Counted from the stretch's first letter, positions 1-9,011 are shown. The stretch: 64,000 nucleotides of DNA from Methanovulcanius yangii (GCF_018687785.1 NZ_LTBL01000001.1:434001-498000); one strand, 5' to 3'. The notes: a model not told the origin generated them from the sequence alone. Made by a program: numbers and translations.

Positions 1-380
1 AGATAGCAGGAGAGGCGCTCCTCATCTTCCGGAAAATGATGCCTGATGTCATCATGAAGACCATCCGATTCCTCATAGGAAACCCCAATGACCGGTATGC
101 CGGTTACCTCACGTATATGATCGGAATCGATGATATTAAACCATGAGATGATACATCCGCTCAGCAAAATGGCGTTGATATCATCCCGTCCAAGAGTATT
201 CCATATATCAAGAACAGCATTTGTTGCATCTTTTCCTCCGATGGTTGCTTTAGAGAAGGCACATCCATCGATGATCAGGTCTCTTCGCATCACGATGCCG
301 CATAAAAGAGATGATTCTCTATTTCGATAACTTTCGGCGATGCCCAGGATTCTGATACCGGGTTTTTCGAGGTGCATCAT
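1..380 (-). CDS. DUF99 family protein (3' end outside window)
   Basis: Reading the minus strand from an ATG at 380 gives about 126 residues open to the window edge, so the C-terminus is missing. The translation carries the DUF99 pattern: a GIRILGIAES start, a MRRDLIIDG segment, the ISWFNIID block and a later PVIGVSYEESDGL stretch. DUF99 is an archaeal family distantly related to endonuclease V; its role is not established. The start codon overlaps the stop of the upstream TPR gene (ATGA at 380-377), so the two are probably co-transcribed and translationally coupled. A second ATG at 377 is possible. Confidence 0.85.
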   Translation of the reverse strand, partial: MMHLEKPGIRILGIAESYRNRESSLLCGIVMRRDLIIDGCAFSKATIGGKDATNAVLDIWNTLGRDDINAILLSGCIISWFNIIDSDHIREVTGIPVIGVSYEESDGLHDDIRHHFPEDEERLSCY

Positions 381-1195
381 CTCTTCCTGATAAGCCGCCG
401 CAGAAGGCCCGCCCCGGCAGCCACAACGAGTATCAATCCTGCGGCGGCGAATATCATCATGGGGGATACTGAGGTTTCGTTATAGAGGCGCTGGGCTTCA
501 TTAAGGTTTTGCTCAGGTGTCGGTGCTCCCGGATAGGGGATGGCGTATCTATCTTCTGAAGACTCGACGGCAGCGGTGAGGACATCGACAGCTTTTCCGT
601 AATCACCACTTTTTATCAGGATCATTCCTTTGGTATTCAGGTATACAGCATTGTCCGGTTCCAGGCTCACGGCCTGTTCTGTGGCGATGAGGGCGTTCTT
701 TTCGTCATCCTGCCCCAGAAGGCCTAGTGCGATGATATTATATGCTGCTGCCTCCATCGGTTTTATGCTGAGAGCCGATTCGGCATTCTTACGCGCCTCG
801 AGCCAGTTGCCGAGTGCAATGTATGCATATCCCTTGTTCAGGTAGTTGAGATGATTATTCGGGTACCGTTCGATTCCTTCATCGGCCACCTTCAGGGATT
901 CATTATATGCTCCCATCATCCTCAGGGCATACGCCCATTCGTACCAAATCTCTTCCCCGCTGGTCGGGTTATTATTTGTGATGAGTTCGGCATAGGCGGC
1001 AGCCCGTGGCCAGTTTCCCTCTTCAAATGCAATATGCAGCGTGGCAGTCGCATTAGTTATGTTGATCTCCGCCGGAGCAACCGAGACTCCCGCATTGACG
1101 GCTCCCGCAGGGAAGATGAGGGCGGCATTGGCGATAATGCAAAGAAGTACGGTTGCCTTCAGGACATGTAGCATCTTTTCCGATTCCATAAGCAC
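377..1195 (-). CDS. TPR-repeat membrane-anchored protein
   Basis: 272 residues. A hydrophobic N-terminal segment (about 8-32) looks like a signal peptide. Residues about 45-215 form consecutive tetratricopeptide-like helical pairs, for example around NLNKGYAYIALGNWLEAR and TKGMILIKSGDYGKAVDVL. A C-terminal hydrophobic segment (about 244-264) is followed by RRLIRKR, a stop-transfer pattern. The protein is therefore probably an exported TPR scaffold anchored with its repeats outside the membrane. It overlaps the DUF99 gene by 4 nt. No specific partner can be inferred. Confidence 0.8.
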   Translation of the reverse strand: MLMESEKMLHVLKATVLLCIIANAALIFPAGAVNAGVSVAPAEINITNATATLHIAFEEGNWPRAAAYAELITNNNPTSGEEIWYEWAYALRMMGAYNESLKVADEGIERYPNNHLNYLNKGYAYIALGNWLEARKNAESALSIKPMEAAAYNIIALGLLGQDDEKNALIATEQAVSLEPDNAVYLNTKGMILIKSGDYGKAVDVLTAAVESSEDRYAIPYPGAPTPEQNLNEAQRLYNETSVSPMMIFAAAGLILVVAAGAGLLRRLIRKR

Positions 1196-1313
1196 ACAAA
1201 TATTGGTGCAGTATCAGATGAAATATCTGCGGCCTTCACCGCTTTCTTAGTCATCACGTTGACGCAGGATAGACTTCAATACCATTTAGTACCTTTGGAA
1301 TCTATCTGGAATT

Positions 1314-2213
1314 GTGGATTCGTTTACGCATGCTTTTATCGTCTCTCTTCCTCTATTTGCCCTCGGTATGGCATATCTCGTCCCGTTTGCCGTTCTTGGG
1401 GCGGTTATCCCCGATATTGATGTGGTCTTTGAGCTGTTGCCGGATGATAATCCATCGTCCTACATATTTTCCCACGGGGGCATAACCCATAGTCTTGCCG
1501 GCGCAGTCGTGATCTCACTGATTGCCTTTGCCGCAATCTTCGTCCTGAGCCGTTTTATGGGAATAGGGGGCGGCATTTCAGAAAATGCGTCCACTTTCGT
1601 GCTCCTTGCCATCATGGGAGGAGCAATCCTGCATGTATTACTGGATTATCTTGCATACCCGGGCATCCCTCTCCTGTACCCATTTTCAGCGGAAAAAATG
1701 ACGGCGGGAATCTTTGCCGGCCCAAATCCGTTCCTCCTTCTTATAAGCCTTATCCTCCTTGTATTGATTCTCATCAAAAAGGTGGGTAATCAACATATAA
1801 TCGCCTATATGGTGCTTATTTTGGTGGTCATTCTTCTGAGTGCCGGAATGAAATGTTACGTCTCATTCCAGACAGATGGAGAGACGGTGCCGGGTATGAA
1901 CCCTCTCAACTGGACGATAATCAAGGAGGATGACGTTTCATACACCATACAGGCGTATCATCTCTTCGATGGAGTTACCGGTGAAAAAAGATATGAAAAA
2001 TATACAAATATCACTCCCCGGGAAGCGAGCAGATATTGGGATGTCCCGGAAGTCCGGAGGCTGCGCTACTATTCGTACATAACGACGATCGAGAAAAGTA
2101 CGGACGGCATTACCTTTTGTGACCCGCTTAGGGAGAGCGGGATTTTCCTGTATCCCACCAAGCATGTCACCTACAGCATGCCGGAATTCGTGGAGTACTC
2201 TGCAGGGTCCTGA
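1314..2213 (+). CDS. YdjM/DUF457-type membrane metal-dependent hydrolase
   Basis: 299 residues from a GTG at 1314. The N-terminus (SFTHAFI, then GAVIPDIDVVFELL and SHGGITHSL) has the His/Asp pattern of the inner-membrane metal-dependent hydrolase family (YdjM, DUF457). About four hydrophobic segments lie in residues 8-180. The C-terminal 100 residues are hydrophilic and presumably sit on one face of the membrane. The substrate is unknown for most of this family. The gene stands alone, divergent from the TPR gene; the start is supported mainly by the conserved D-x-x-T-H motif right after it. Confidence 0.75.
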   Translation: MDSFTHAFIVSLPLFALGMAYLVPFAVLGAVIPDIDVVFELLPDDNPSSYIFSHGGITHSLAGAVVISLIAFAAIFVLSRFMGIGGGISENASTFVLLAIMGGAILHVLLDYLAYPGIPLLYPFSAEKMTAGIFAGPNPFLLLISLILLVLILIKKVGNQHIIAYMVLILVVILLSAGMKCYVSFQTDGETVPGMNPLNWTIIKEDDVSYTIQAYHLFDGVTGEKRYEKYTNITPREASRYWDVPEVRRLRYYSYITTIEKSTDGITFCDPLRESGIFLYPTKHVTYSMPEFVEYSAGS

Positions 2214-2283
2214 GGGAAATCAGCGATATTATCGACACTCGTTTCCCGGCCTTGTACCGGGACGGGGATCTCATGGCCTCCTT

Positions 2284-2340
2284 TCTATATAATGGGCTAA
2301 TACAGTGACCCATGAGGAAATCCGCGGTATTGCATGCAAT
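2284..2340 (+). promoter_or_regulatory. Candidate pit promoter region with 12-bp palindrome
   Basis: The 237-bp gap before the phosphate transporter has a TATA-like CTATATAATG at 2284-2293 and a perfect 12-bp palindrome ATTGCATGCAAT at 2329-2340. A second A/T-rich element (TATTTTAAT, about 2356-2364) could be the real TATA box. The palindrome could be an operator for phosphate control, but that is inference only. Confidence 0.35.
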
Positions 2341-2450
2341 TTGGTGAGGGGCATATGTATTTTAATGGTCAATACGAATATGGCGGAGGGAACAGCGTCT
2401 GAATAAGGACGGCGTGATCGCATCAAACGGGAATTTGAAGGTGGCTGAGC

Positions 2451-3479
2451 GTGCTTGAGATTGCAATTCTTACCATAGTAATCGCCTTCATCTTCACCTT
2501 CACCAACGGATTTCAGGATGCCGCTCCGATTGCTGCGACGTTTATCACCTCCCGTTCGGCCCAGCCACGGCAGGCAATCGTTTTTGTTGCTGCGATGGTA
2601 TGTCTGGGGGCACTATTGGGAGGTACGGCTGTGGCTTTTACGCTTTCTGGTCTTCTGACAACGGTTTCTGGAGGGGAGACGGTGCAAGTCCTCCTCATTG
2701 CGATGATCGTAGCAACGGCGTGGAACATCCTGACCTGGAAATACGGCCTTCCCTCCTCATCGACACATGCGCTTATCGGTGGCATCGTTGGTGCCGGAAT
2801 TGCAGCGGCAGGCATTGGAGGGGTCTACTGGGGAGTGACAGACATCATTTTCCCGCCGCATGAACTGGCCGGTATCGTAAAGGTTCTGGTCTTTCTCGTG
2901 TTGTCAGTGATTATCGGATTTGCCGGTAGCTATTGTCTGCATAAGGCAGCCGGTATTTTATTGAGGAATTCAAAAAGATCCATCAATAGCCGGATCATGG
3001 AATTGAACTGGATGACGGCAGGAGCAATCGGGTTTGGCCATGGTGCAAACGATTCCCAAAAACAGCTGGGCATCATTGCTCTTGCCCTGTTTGCCGCCGG
3101 TCAGTCGGCATCTGTCACCATTCCGGACTGGGCCAGGGTGGTCTGTGCAGTGCTTATGGCCCTTGGTACGATAGGGGGCGGGTGGCGTATCATGAATACC
3201 CTCGGCAACAGAATATTCAGGATCGAGCCCATTCATTCATTCGATTCGCAGGTGTTTTCCGGTGCATCCATATGGATATCTACCCTCGCGGGCGCCCCTG
3301 TGTCGTCGAACCAGATCATCTCATCGTCGATTCTCGGGGTAGGTGCAGCTGAAAATCCAAGGAAAGTCCATTGGTTCGTGGGAAAGGATGTGGTTGCCGC
3401 AATGTTCGTTACAATTCCGGCGACGGCATTAGTGTCCGGGTTCCTGTATGGCATCGTATTCAATCTTCCGGGAGTGTGA
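2451..3479 (+). CDS. pit: PiT-family inorganic phosphate transporter
   Basis: 342 residues from GTG 2451, preceded by a GGTGG purine run. It is a polytopic membrane protein with the two PiT signature copies: TNGFQDAAPIAATF near residue 18 in the first half, and GFGHGANDSQK near residue 198 in the second. About ten hydrophobic segments match the Pi:H+ or Pi:Na+ symporter fold. It imports inorganic phosphate driven by an ion gradient. The next gene starts 3 nt after the stop and encodes the DUF47 protein that commonly accompanies PiT transporters. Confidence 0.93.
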   Translation: MLEIAILTIVIAFIFTFTNGFQDAAPIAATFITSRSAQPRQAIVFVAAMVCLGALLGGTAVAFTLSGLLTTVSGGETVQVLLIAMIVATAWNILTWKYGLPSSSTHALIGGIVGAGIAAAGIGGVYWGVTDIIFPPHELAGIVKVLVFLVLSVIIGFAGSYCLHKAAGILLRNSKRSINSRIMELNWMTAGAIGFGHGANDSQKQLGIIALALFAAGQSASVTIPDWARVVCAVLMALGTIGGGWRIMNTLGNRIFRIEPIHSFDSQVFSGASIWISTLAGAPVSSNQIISSSILGVGAAENPRKVHWFVGKDVVAAMFVTIPATALVSGFLYGIVFNLPGV

Positions 3480-3482
3480 GAT

Positions 3483-4139
3483 ATGGTGAAAAGCGACTAT
3501 GAAGCGAAGGGAACAGGGAAGAAAAAAGGTATCTTCAGTTCACTGTTTCCCCGGCAGTACGATTTCGAACAGATGCTTGTCGATCAGGCGAACCGGACAC
3601 TCGAAGGCGTGTGCACGCTCGTGTACTGGCTGAAGAAAACCCCTCATGACGAGCCGGTAAATCTTCAAACGATCGAGGAGGAGGTCGACACCATGCGGCA
3701 TGAAATGGAGGAGATTCTGATAAGTTCTTTTTCAACACCGTTTGATCGCCAGGATATCTATGGATTGTCCCGCCGAATGGACTATATCCTGAACTTTTCC
3801 ATCGAAACGGCCCGGGAGATGCATGCTTTTGGTGTATGTCCCGATGAGCCGATTTTGTCGATGGCAAAGGCGCTCTATCTTGGGACCCAGAATCTGGCAG
3901 ATGGTATCCGGGTCATGAAATCCGACAAGTCAAAGGTGGAGGATAGTATCAGAAGGGCACGGGATCATACGCGTGAGATCGAGAATATCTATATTCTCAG
4001 CATGGCGGATCTCCTGCATACCGAGGATGCCATGGATGCTCTCAGAAGAAGGGAGATATATCATCATCTCCGCGATGCGGGCCGTGCCCTTGGCTCCACG
4101 CTGGATATTCTCCATAATACCATCGTGGGAATGAGCTGA
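3483..4139 (+). CDS. DUF47 (PhoU-like) phosphate transport regulator
   Basis: 218 residues, almost entirely helical and charged, without signal peptide or membrane segments. The start (FPRQYDFEQMLVDQAN), the E-x-x-x-D-x-x-x-x-E helix near residue 60 and the DRQDIYGLSRRMDYILN segment are typical of DUF47 proteins, which resemble PhoU. The 3-nt spacing after pit indicates one operon. The family is thought to modulate the linked PiT transporter, and cytoplasmic action at the membrane is inferred. Confidence 0.9.
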   Translation: MVKSDYEAKGTGKKKGIFSSLFPRQYDFEQMLVDQANRTLEGVCTLVYWLKKTPHDEPVNLQTIEEEVDTMRHEMEEILISSFSTPFDRQDIYGLSRRMDYILNFSIETAREMHAFGVCPDEPILSMAKALYLGTQNLADGIRVMKSDKSKVEDSIRRARDHTREIENIYILSMADLLHTEDAMDALRRREIYHHLRDAGRALGSTLDILHNTIVGMS

Positions 4140-4301
4140 TATTGCGCGAATCCTCAGGCTGTATGCGCTCCTTTCCCATCGAAGACGGTACCTTTGGATC
4201 CTTCTCAAATCAGAATATGTGTATCGGGACGTCGATAGCGACAGCCCTCACCCTCCGTGAGAATTCAGGCGGGGAGAAAAGAGATGGATATTATTTTCCC
4301 T

Positions 4302-7229
4302 TCAGGGAAGGGCCTTGATGAAACGTTTTTTCACCACTGTGTCACTGCTACCGTCCTCACCCCACACCGTAAGCGTTACGGTGTAGAATCCCTTTGAGAT
4401 ATAAGTGTGAACCGGATCCTTCTCGCCAGATGTAGGGGTTCCGTCGCCAAAGTCCCATTTATAGCTCAAAGGGTTGCCGGTGGACTGGCCGGCAAATGCG
4501 ATGGTCAGAGGCAGGCTCCCGCTGGTGACGTCGGCGCTGAAATCAGCCGTAATATCATTTTCAGGGGTCGGTTCAGGAGTGGGTGTTGGTGTCAGGGCAA
4601 ATTTCAACACGGTGATGTCCATGGTCTTTTTGCTGGAACCGGCGTCATTGCTTACGGTGAGGCTCACGCTGTAGGTGCCCGGCTTTTTGTACTGATGCAC
4701 CGGATTTTGCTCCGTTGACGTCAAACCATCCCCGAAGGTCCAGTACCATGAGTCAGGTTCATTTGTCGAAGTGTCGGTAAACCGTACCGTATCCCTCACG
4801 AGGATGGTTGTTGCCGAGCAGTCAAAGCTGGCGACAGGGGCGATGGCAGGTTTGTTGATAGTGATAATGACCGTTGCCGAATCTAAGCCGCCGTTGTTGT
4901 CACTGACGGTGTAGGTGAAACTGTCTTCGCCGGAATAGGTTGCGTCAACGGGGGTATAGATAACGGCAGTGCCGCTGAGAGCGGTGGTTCCGTGTGATGG
5001 AATACCGACGCTGTTGATGGTAAGGGCATCGCCATCCACATCATCGTCGTTTGCGAGGACATCGATACTAATCCCCACACCTGGCGTCGTCGTCGCCACA
5101 TCATCCTGTGCAATGGGGGCATCGTTCACCGCTGCTATGCCGAGAGAGACTGTCACGGCACTACTCAGGGCCCGCCCGTCATAGGCACGGTACGTAAATG
5201 AGTCCGCACCATAATAATCAGCACCGGGGGTATAGGTGAACGATCCGTCCGCATTCAACACGAGAGTGCCGTGGTTTGGAAGGGTGGAAAGCACAGCGCT
5301 GAGGGTATCATCATCGGTGTCCACATCATTGCCGAGAACACCCGGTACCACGACATGTAATACGGTATCCTCTTTCGTCGTGTAGCCATCGGGACTCGCG
5401 GTGGGTGCAGAGTTCACCTCATTGACGGCAATCGTAACCTCCGTGGCAGCGCTCCAGAGTTCGCCATCAAATGCCCGGTAGGTGAACACATCGGTCCCGG
5501 TAAATCCGGTTGACGGCAGATAGCCGAACGATCCGTCTGTCTGCATGGAAAGGTCGCCATGGATGACATCGGTTACAAGAATCGCCGTGAGGCTATCGCC
5601 ATTCGGGTCGTAATCGTTGGCGAGGATTCCCGGAGCGGATATGACGAGTGCAGTGTTCTCATCCGTGGCATACTGGTCGTCAAATGCCTGCGGGACGTAG
5701 TTGCCGCCCGCCTGAACCGTATAGGCCTTGAGGCAGACGTTTGCGTTTGCCCGATAACCTGTCAAATCATACCAATGGCTGCCATCCGGTCCATAGTAAC
5801 TTTCGCCGGCGTTGGCGGTTGCCCCGCCTGAATATCCTGACCACGGGAACTCAAAGGCAACGGGGAACGTGTAATCCGTTGTTGTCATCTTTACCACCAC
5901 CGAGAAGTCCTGGCCTGCGGCAAGGGATGCGGGAGTAGTGAGGTCAACGGTGTGATATCCCGGAATACCAATCGTACCGCTCGTTGTCGACACTGCCCCT
6001 GCAGAATTTATCGGACCATTTGAGGGGTCGGTGTAGACGTAGACTTCATACCGGCAGTCCACATCGTTCGTGTAGAATCCGACTGCGCTCAGGTCTTCCC
6101 CTGCTTTCGCGGTGAAGACGTTGGCAAACCAGGCCGTCGTGGTTCCATAACCGAACGAGCTTACCTGTCCTAACGGATCGTACTGGTAGATGCCGGTGTA
6201 GGTGTCCAGCGGTTCTGCCGTAAAGACGGCATTCGACGTTCCAATCTGGGGGTCATAATAGGAAATATAGAAATATCCTCCGTCACCCCAGTACGGGCCC
6301 CACGAATTCTTTGCAATGAATGCACCGTCGCCTGCAGGAGTCTTCTCAAACAGCGTTCTGCTGTAACTGTCATCCCATCCGACAAGAGTGATGGCGTGGT
6401 TGCTCTCGGAATTGTCCGGGTTATAGAATGAGTATGTCTGAGGACTGTAGTCGGCAGGATCATACTGGTCCCAGTAAATAGTAGAATACACTCCTCCATA
6501 GTTTTCGATTGCCCACTTCAGGTTGTCATTGTCGAGCGGTCCCGACCGTCCGGGGATGAAGAGGACTTCCTGGACATTCTTCTGCTGTGGCAGGTTCTCA
6601 TTATAGGTGGAGGTATAATACGGTTCATCCGCTTCCGCTATAGGTCCTGACCACCGGACGAGGTATGCGGTGGACATATCCATATTACCTCCGGAGGCAG
6701 GACCCCAATCGAATCCATGGGTATTTGCCAGGTTGCTTTCCGAAAAGTCCCATGATTCCCTGGGGAGAAGGACCGATTCCAGGCTCCCGTACGTGGCAAA
6801 GGCCCAGCAGGTCCCGAGGTTCCCCTGGTTCTTAACAGTAGTTACCAATCCATGATCGCGGAGGTCGTAATAATAATCTCCTGTGTCGGATTCCAGCGTT
6901 GCCGGGCCTGATTCATCAGCGGTTGGCTCCACCGATGCGATTGACTCGATGTTCTTCCCCTTCAGATAGGAGCGGTCGATCGGAGAGGGAATGACCCCCG
7001 AAGGTATCCCGTGTCCGTTCCCGTTTGCTCCCGGGTGGACGTTTGTCAGGACAAAATCCGGGACATTACCGACAGCCTCGGAAAATGCCGGGTTGAGCGG
7101 TGCCTCCTGAATCACGCCCGAGGGCTGGGCCGCCATACCGGCTCCGCTGATTGCGAGCAGTATCATAACGCTGAGTCCCATACCTGCAAGTAGTGATGCA
7201 TTCGTTCTTCGTACCAATTCTTTCACCAT
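4302..7229 (-). CDS. Secreted papain-like (C1) protease with lectin-like, tandem-95 and PKD domains
   Basis: 975 residues with an N-terminal signal peptide (hydrophobic about 13-33). The C1 peptidase domain (about 120-335) has Gln135 and catalytic Cys141 in the GTCWAF block, His278 in NHAITLVGWDD and Asn308 in KNSWG. It is followed by a lectin-like beta domain (about 345-505), three tandem-95/cadherin-like repeats (about 512-605, 608-698, 703-792; each with the D-E/D-F-T-Y-x-x-x-D ending), a PKD domain (795-875), a Pro/Thr linker and a second PKD domain (893-970). No C-terminal membrane anchor or sortase signal is visible, so it is probably released or bound to the S-layer. It is monocistronic, with a long A/T-rich upstream region. 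Confidence 0.92.
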   Translation of the reverse strand: MVKELVRRTNASLLAGMGLSVMILLAISGAGMAAQPSGVIQEAPLNPAFSEAVGNVPDFVLTNVHPGANGNGHGIPSGVIPSPIDRSYLKGKNIESIASVEPTADESGPATLESDTGDYYYDLRDHGLVTTVKNQGNLGTCWAFATYGSLESVLLPRESWDFSESNLANTHGFDWGPASGGNMDMSTAYLVRWSGPIAEADEPYYTSTYNENLPQQKNVQEVLFIPGRSGPLDNDNLKWAIENYGGVYSTIYWDQYDPADYSPQTYSFYNPDNSESNHAITLVGWDDSYSRTLFEKTPAGDGAFIAKNSWGPYWGDGGYFYISYYDPQIGTSNAVFTAEPLDTYTGIYQYDPLGQVSSFGYGTTTAWFANVFTAKAGEDLSAVGFYTNDVDCRYEVYVYTDPSNGPINSAGAVSTTSGTIGIPGYHTVDLTTPASLAAGQDFSVVVKMTTTDYTFPVAFEFPWSGYSGGATANAGESYYGPDGSHWYDLTGYRANANVCLKAYTVQAGGNYVPQAFDDQYATDENTALVISAPGILANDYDPNGDSLTAILVTDVIHGDLSMQTDGSFGYLPSTGFTGTDVFTYRAFDGELWSAATEVTIAVNEVNSAPTASPDGYTTKEDTVLHVVVPGVLGNDVDTDDDTLSAVLSTLPNHGTLVLNADGSFTYTPGADYYGADSFTYRAYDGRALSSAVTVSLGIAAVNDAPIAQDDVATTTPGVGISIDVLANDDDVDGDALTINSVGIPSHGTTALSGTAVIYTPVDATYSGEDSFTYTVSDNNGGLDSATVIITINKPAIAPVASFDCSATTILVRDTVRFTDTSTNEPDSWYWTFGDGLTSTEQNPVHQYKKPGTYSVSLTVSNDAGSSKKTMDITVLKFALTPTPTPEPTPENDITADFSADVTSGSLPLTIAFAGQSTGNPLSYKWDFGDGTPTSGEKDPVHTYISKGFYTVTLTVWGEDGSSDTVVKKRFIKALP

Positions 7230-7693
7230 CCACTTCCAACGGTCGCCCCTGGAATGTGGGTTATTTTGAGTATTCTGTTGCTTTCAGCTAAATATCTTGG
7301 GAAAAATTTCTTTCCGCATTTATACAAAAAATGGTGCTGAATTGAAGAAAAATTTTCAATTTATGGTTTATTTATCAATTGATAACCAGAATAACTCTTG
7401 GTGGTAAATATACAATAGCATAATCCCGTTTCAAATGTTGGAATGGATATCTGGCCAGAATATTCAGAATACTGATATGCGGGTGTGAACGCAGATTCTG
7501 CGCGTTTTCAGGGGAGGCAGAGGATGTTCGACGATTAGACGGGCGGTATGATGATCATGGTTGCTGCCGTTGAAAGAGATCATTGGATGATGTTGGGGGT
7601 GCCTGCCGTATCTTGGCAGGTGGCCCGGAGCGGGGAATTTTATCGTGCATCGCCTCTACAGTATAGATGGAATTCTGGTGACGAGGTGAGCAT
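7230..7693. promoter_or_regulatory. Divergent intergenic region (protease / dph6)
   Basis: 464 bp without a convincing gene. The half next to the protease is strongly A/T-rich and holds a perfect 14-bp palindrome, TTATCAATTGATAA, at 7372-7385. On the dph6 side a TATA-like GAATTTTATC lies near 7636-7645, and a strong ribosome-binding site GAGGTGA sits at 7684-7690, four bases before the ATG. Confidence 0.45.
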
Positions 7694-8374
7694 ATGAATA
7701 TGGGAGTTTTGTTTTCCGGAGGGAAGGATTCCGTCTTCGCGTGCTGGAGGGCAATGCAGATTGAATCAGTATCGTGCCTCATTACTCTCAAGTCGAGAAA
7801 CGATGAGAGCTACATGTTTCACACTCCGAACATACATCTGACGTCCATGCAGGCACAGGCTGCGGGGCTTCCTCTCGTCGAACACATCACCAGCGGTGAG
7901 GAGGAAAAGGAGCTTGCCGATTTGAAGGATGCAATCGTCACCGCCCGGGATTGTTATGGCATCGATGGCATCGTCACCGGGGCGATATTATCGGTGTATC
8001 AGGCCACACGCATTCAGCATATCTGCAATGATCTCGATCTCTGCTGCTACAATCCTCTCTGGCATGTCAACCAGGAACGATATCTGAAGGAACTCGTAGA
8101 GGGTGGATTTGAGGTCATTATTTCAGGTGTATTCTCCGCTCCCTTTGATGCATCGTGGCTGGGACGGCGGCTCGATACTGAAATGATTACGGAGTTACAA
8201 CGTCTCTCGGAGAAGTGGCAAATCTCACTGACGGGTGAAGGTGGAGAACTCGAAACTCTTGTGACCGATGCGCCGTTCTTTTCCAGACGCATCGGGATTA
8301 CTTCTTCAGAGACGAGATATGCAAATTATAATGGGAGATACATGATCACCGGTGCGGAGCTGATAGAGAAATGA
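7694..8374 (+). CDS. dph6: Diphthine-ammonia ligase-like ATP pyrophosphatase
   Basis: 226 residues. The N-terminus has the PP-loop SGGKDS (residues 8-13), which binds ATP and releases pyrophosphate. The middle (GIDGIVTGAI, then NPLWH near residue 118) and the C-terminal EGGELETLV motif (near 179) are those of the MJ0570/Dph6 family. Dph6 carries out the last step of diphthamide synthesis on elongation factor 2, amidating diphthine with ammonium and ATP. The ATG at 7694 has a strong GAGGTGA site. The stop overlaps the ATG of the glutamine amidotransferase gene, which suggests coupled translation. Confidence 0.85.
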   Translation: MNMGVLFSGGKDSVFACWRAMQIESVSCLITLKSRNDESYMFHTPNIHLTSMQAQAAGLPLVEHITSGEEEKELADLKDAIVTARDCYGIDGIVTGAILSVYQATRIQHICNDLDLCCYNPLWHVNQERYLKELVEGGFEVIISGVFSAPFDASWLGRRLDTEMITELQRLSEKWQISLTGEGGELETLVTDAPFFSRRIGITSSETRYANYNGRYMITGAELIEK

Positions 8375-8949
8375 TTATCTGTCTCGACCTTTCCGGGAAA
8401 AAACACTCGCTTGGGTGGTATGAGTTTGTTGCCCCGATTATGGAAATTATTCATAAGGAGGGAGTTGCCTGTATTTCGGTCCATTATTCTGATTTTTCCA
8501 TGGATGATGATCCGAATATTATGGGCGTTATTATGTGCGGGACGCCTCTCTGTGATAATTCCTTTTCGCTTAATTCCGGTTCTTTTCAATGGCTTCTCTC
8601 GTGTGACATTCCTGTTTTGGGAATTTGTGCCGGTTTTCAGGCCTTGTCACTTGCCTTTGGGGGGCATCTTGAAGAGAAGACTGAGATCGGTATGGTGTCC
8701 ATACGATCCACCGGCCGGAATGATTTCATCGATACCTGTGAATATGAGGCCTATGAGCTGCACAAGTATGCACCATCACCGGGGGATGGGTTCACCATAC
8801 TCGCAGAGTCCGACAGATGCATTCAGGCGGTGAAACATCAATCCCGGCCGTTCTATGGGGTGATGTTTCATCCGGAGGTGAGGAATGAATGGGTGGTGAA
8901 GAATTTCCTATCGATATGTGGCCTTGCTTCATCCAACAAATCTGGTTGA
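8371..8949 (+). CDS. Class I glutamine amidotransferase, GuaA-subunit-A-like but divergent
   Basis: 192 residues, a stand-alone GATase domain. The nucleophile elbow is GICAGFQ with Cys86, and the His-Glu pair is in FHPEV (His167, Glu169), so the glutaminase triad is intact. Length and C-terminus (VKNFLSICG) resemble the archaeal GMP synthase glutaminase subunit, but the elbow has F where GuaA enzymes have H (GICLGHQ), and the N-terminus is divergent. It overlaps dph6 by 4 nt (ATGA). By context it may supply ammonia to the Dph6 reaction (inference). A GuaA subunit role is the alternative, but no guaA synthetase subunit lies in the window. Confidence 0.8.
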   Translation: MIICLDLSGKKHSLGWYEFVAPIMEIIHKEGVACISVHYSDFSMDDDPNIMGVIMCGTPLCDNSFSLNSGSFQWLLSCDIPVLGICAGFQALSLAFGGHLEEKTEIGMVSIRSTGRNDFIDTCEYEAYELHKYAPSPGDGFTILAESDRCIQAVKHQSRPFYGVMFHPEVRNEWVVKNFLSICGLASSNKSG

Positions 8950-8970
8950 GTTGAAAACTGACAGAAAGTT

Positions 8971-8994
8971 AATATATTTATACGCATTTGCGTA
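8971..8994 (+). promoter_or_regulatory. TATA-like element plus palindrome TACGCA-TT-TGCGTA
   Basis: AATATATTTATA at 8971-8982 is a TATA-box candidate. It is followed directly by TACGCATTTGCGTA (8981-8994), two perfect 6-bp arms around TT. The element lies 18 bp before the ATG of the NifX gene, where a bound protein would cover the transcription start. A near copy sits at 11503-11518 in front of the second unit of the same cluster. Confidence 0.6.
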
Positions 8995-9011
8995 ATTATA
9001 ACCTGAACATT

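Noticed and set aside
1324-1331. TTACGCAT at the start of the YdjM-like gene
   Set aside because: A single half-site inside coding sequence without the second arm, so not counted with the palindromic elements.
5100-5500. Apparent DNA repeats in the protease gene
   Set aside because: They are explained by the tandem-95 protein repeats and are not a mobile or CRISPR-like array.
7549-7700. Plus-strand ORF of about 50 codons ending on the dph6 start
   Set aside because: No ribosome-binding site, spans the probable dph6 promoter and has no recognisable content.
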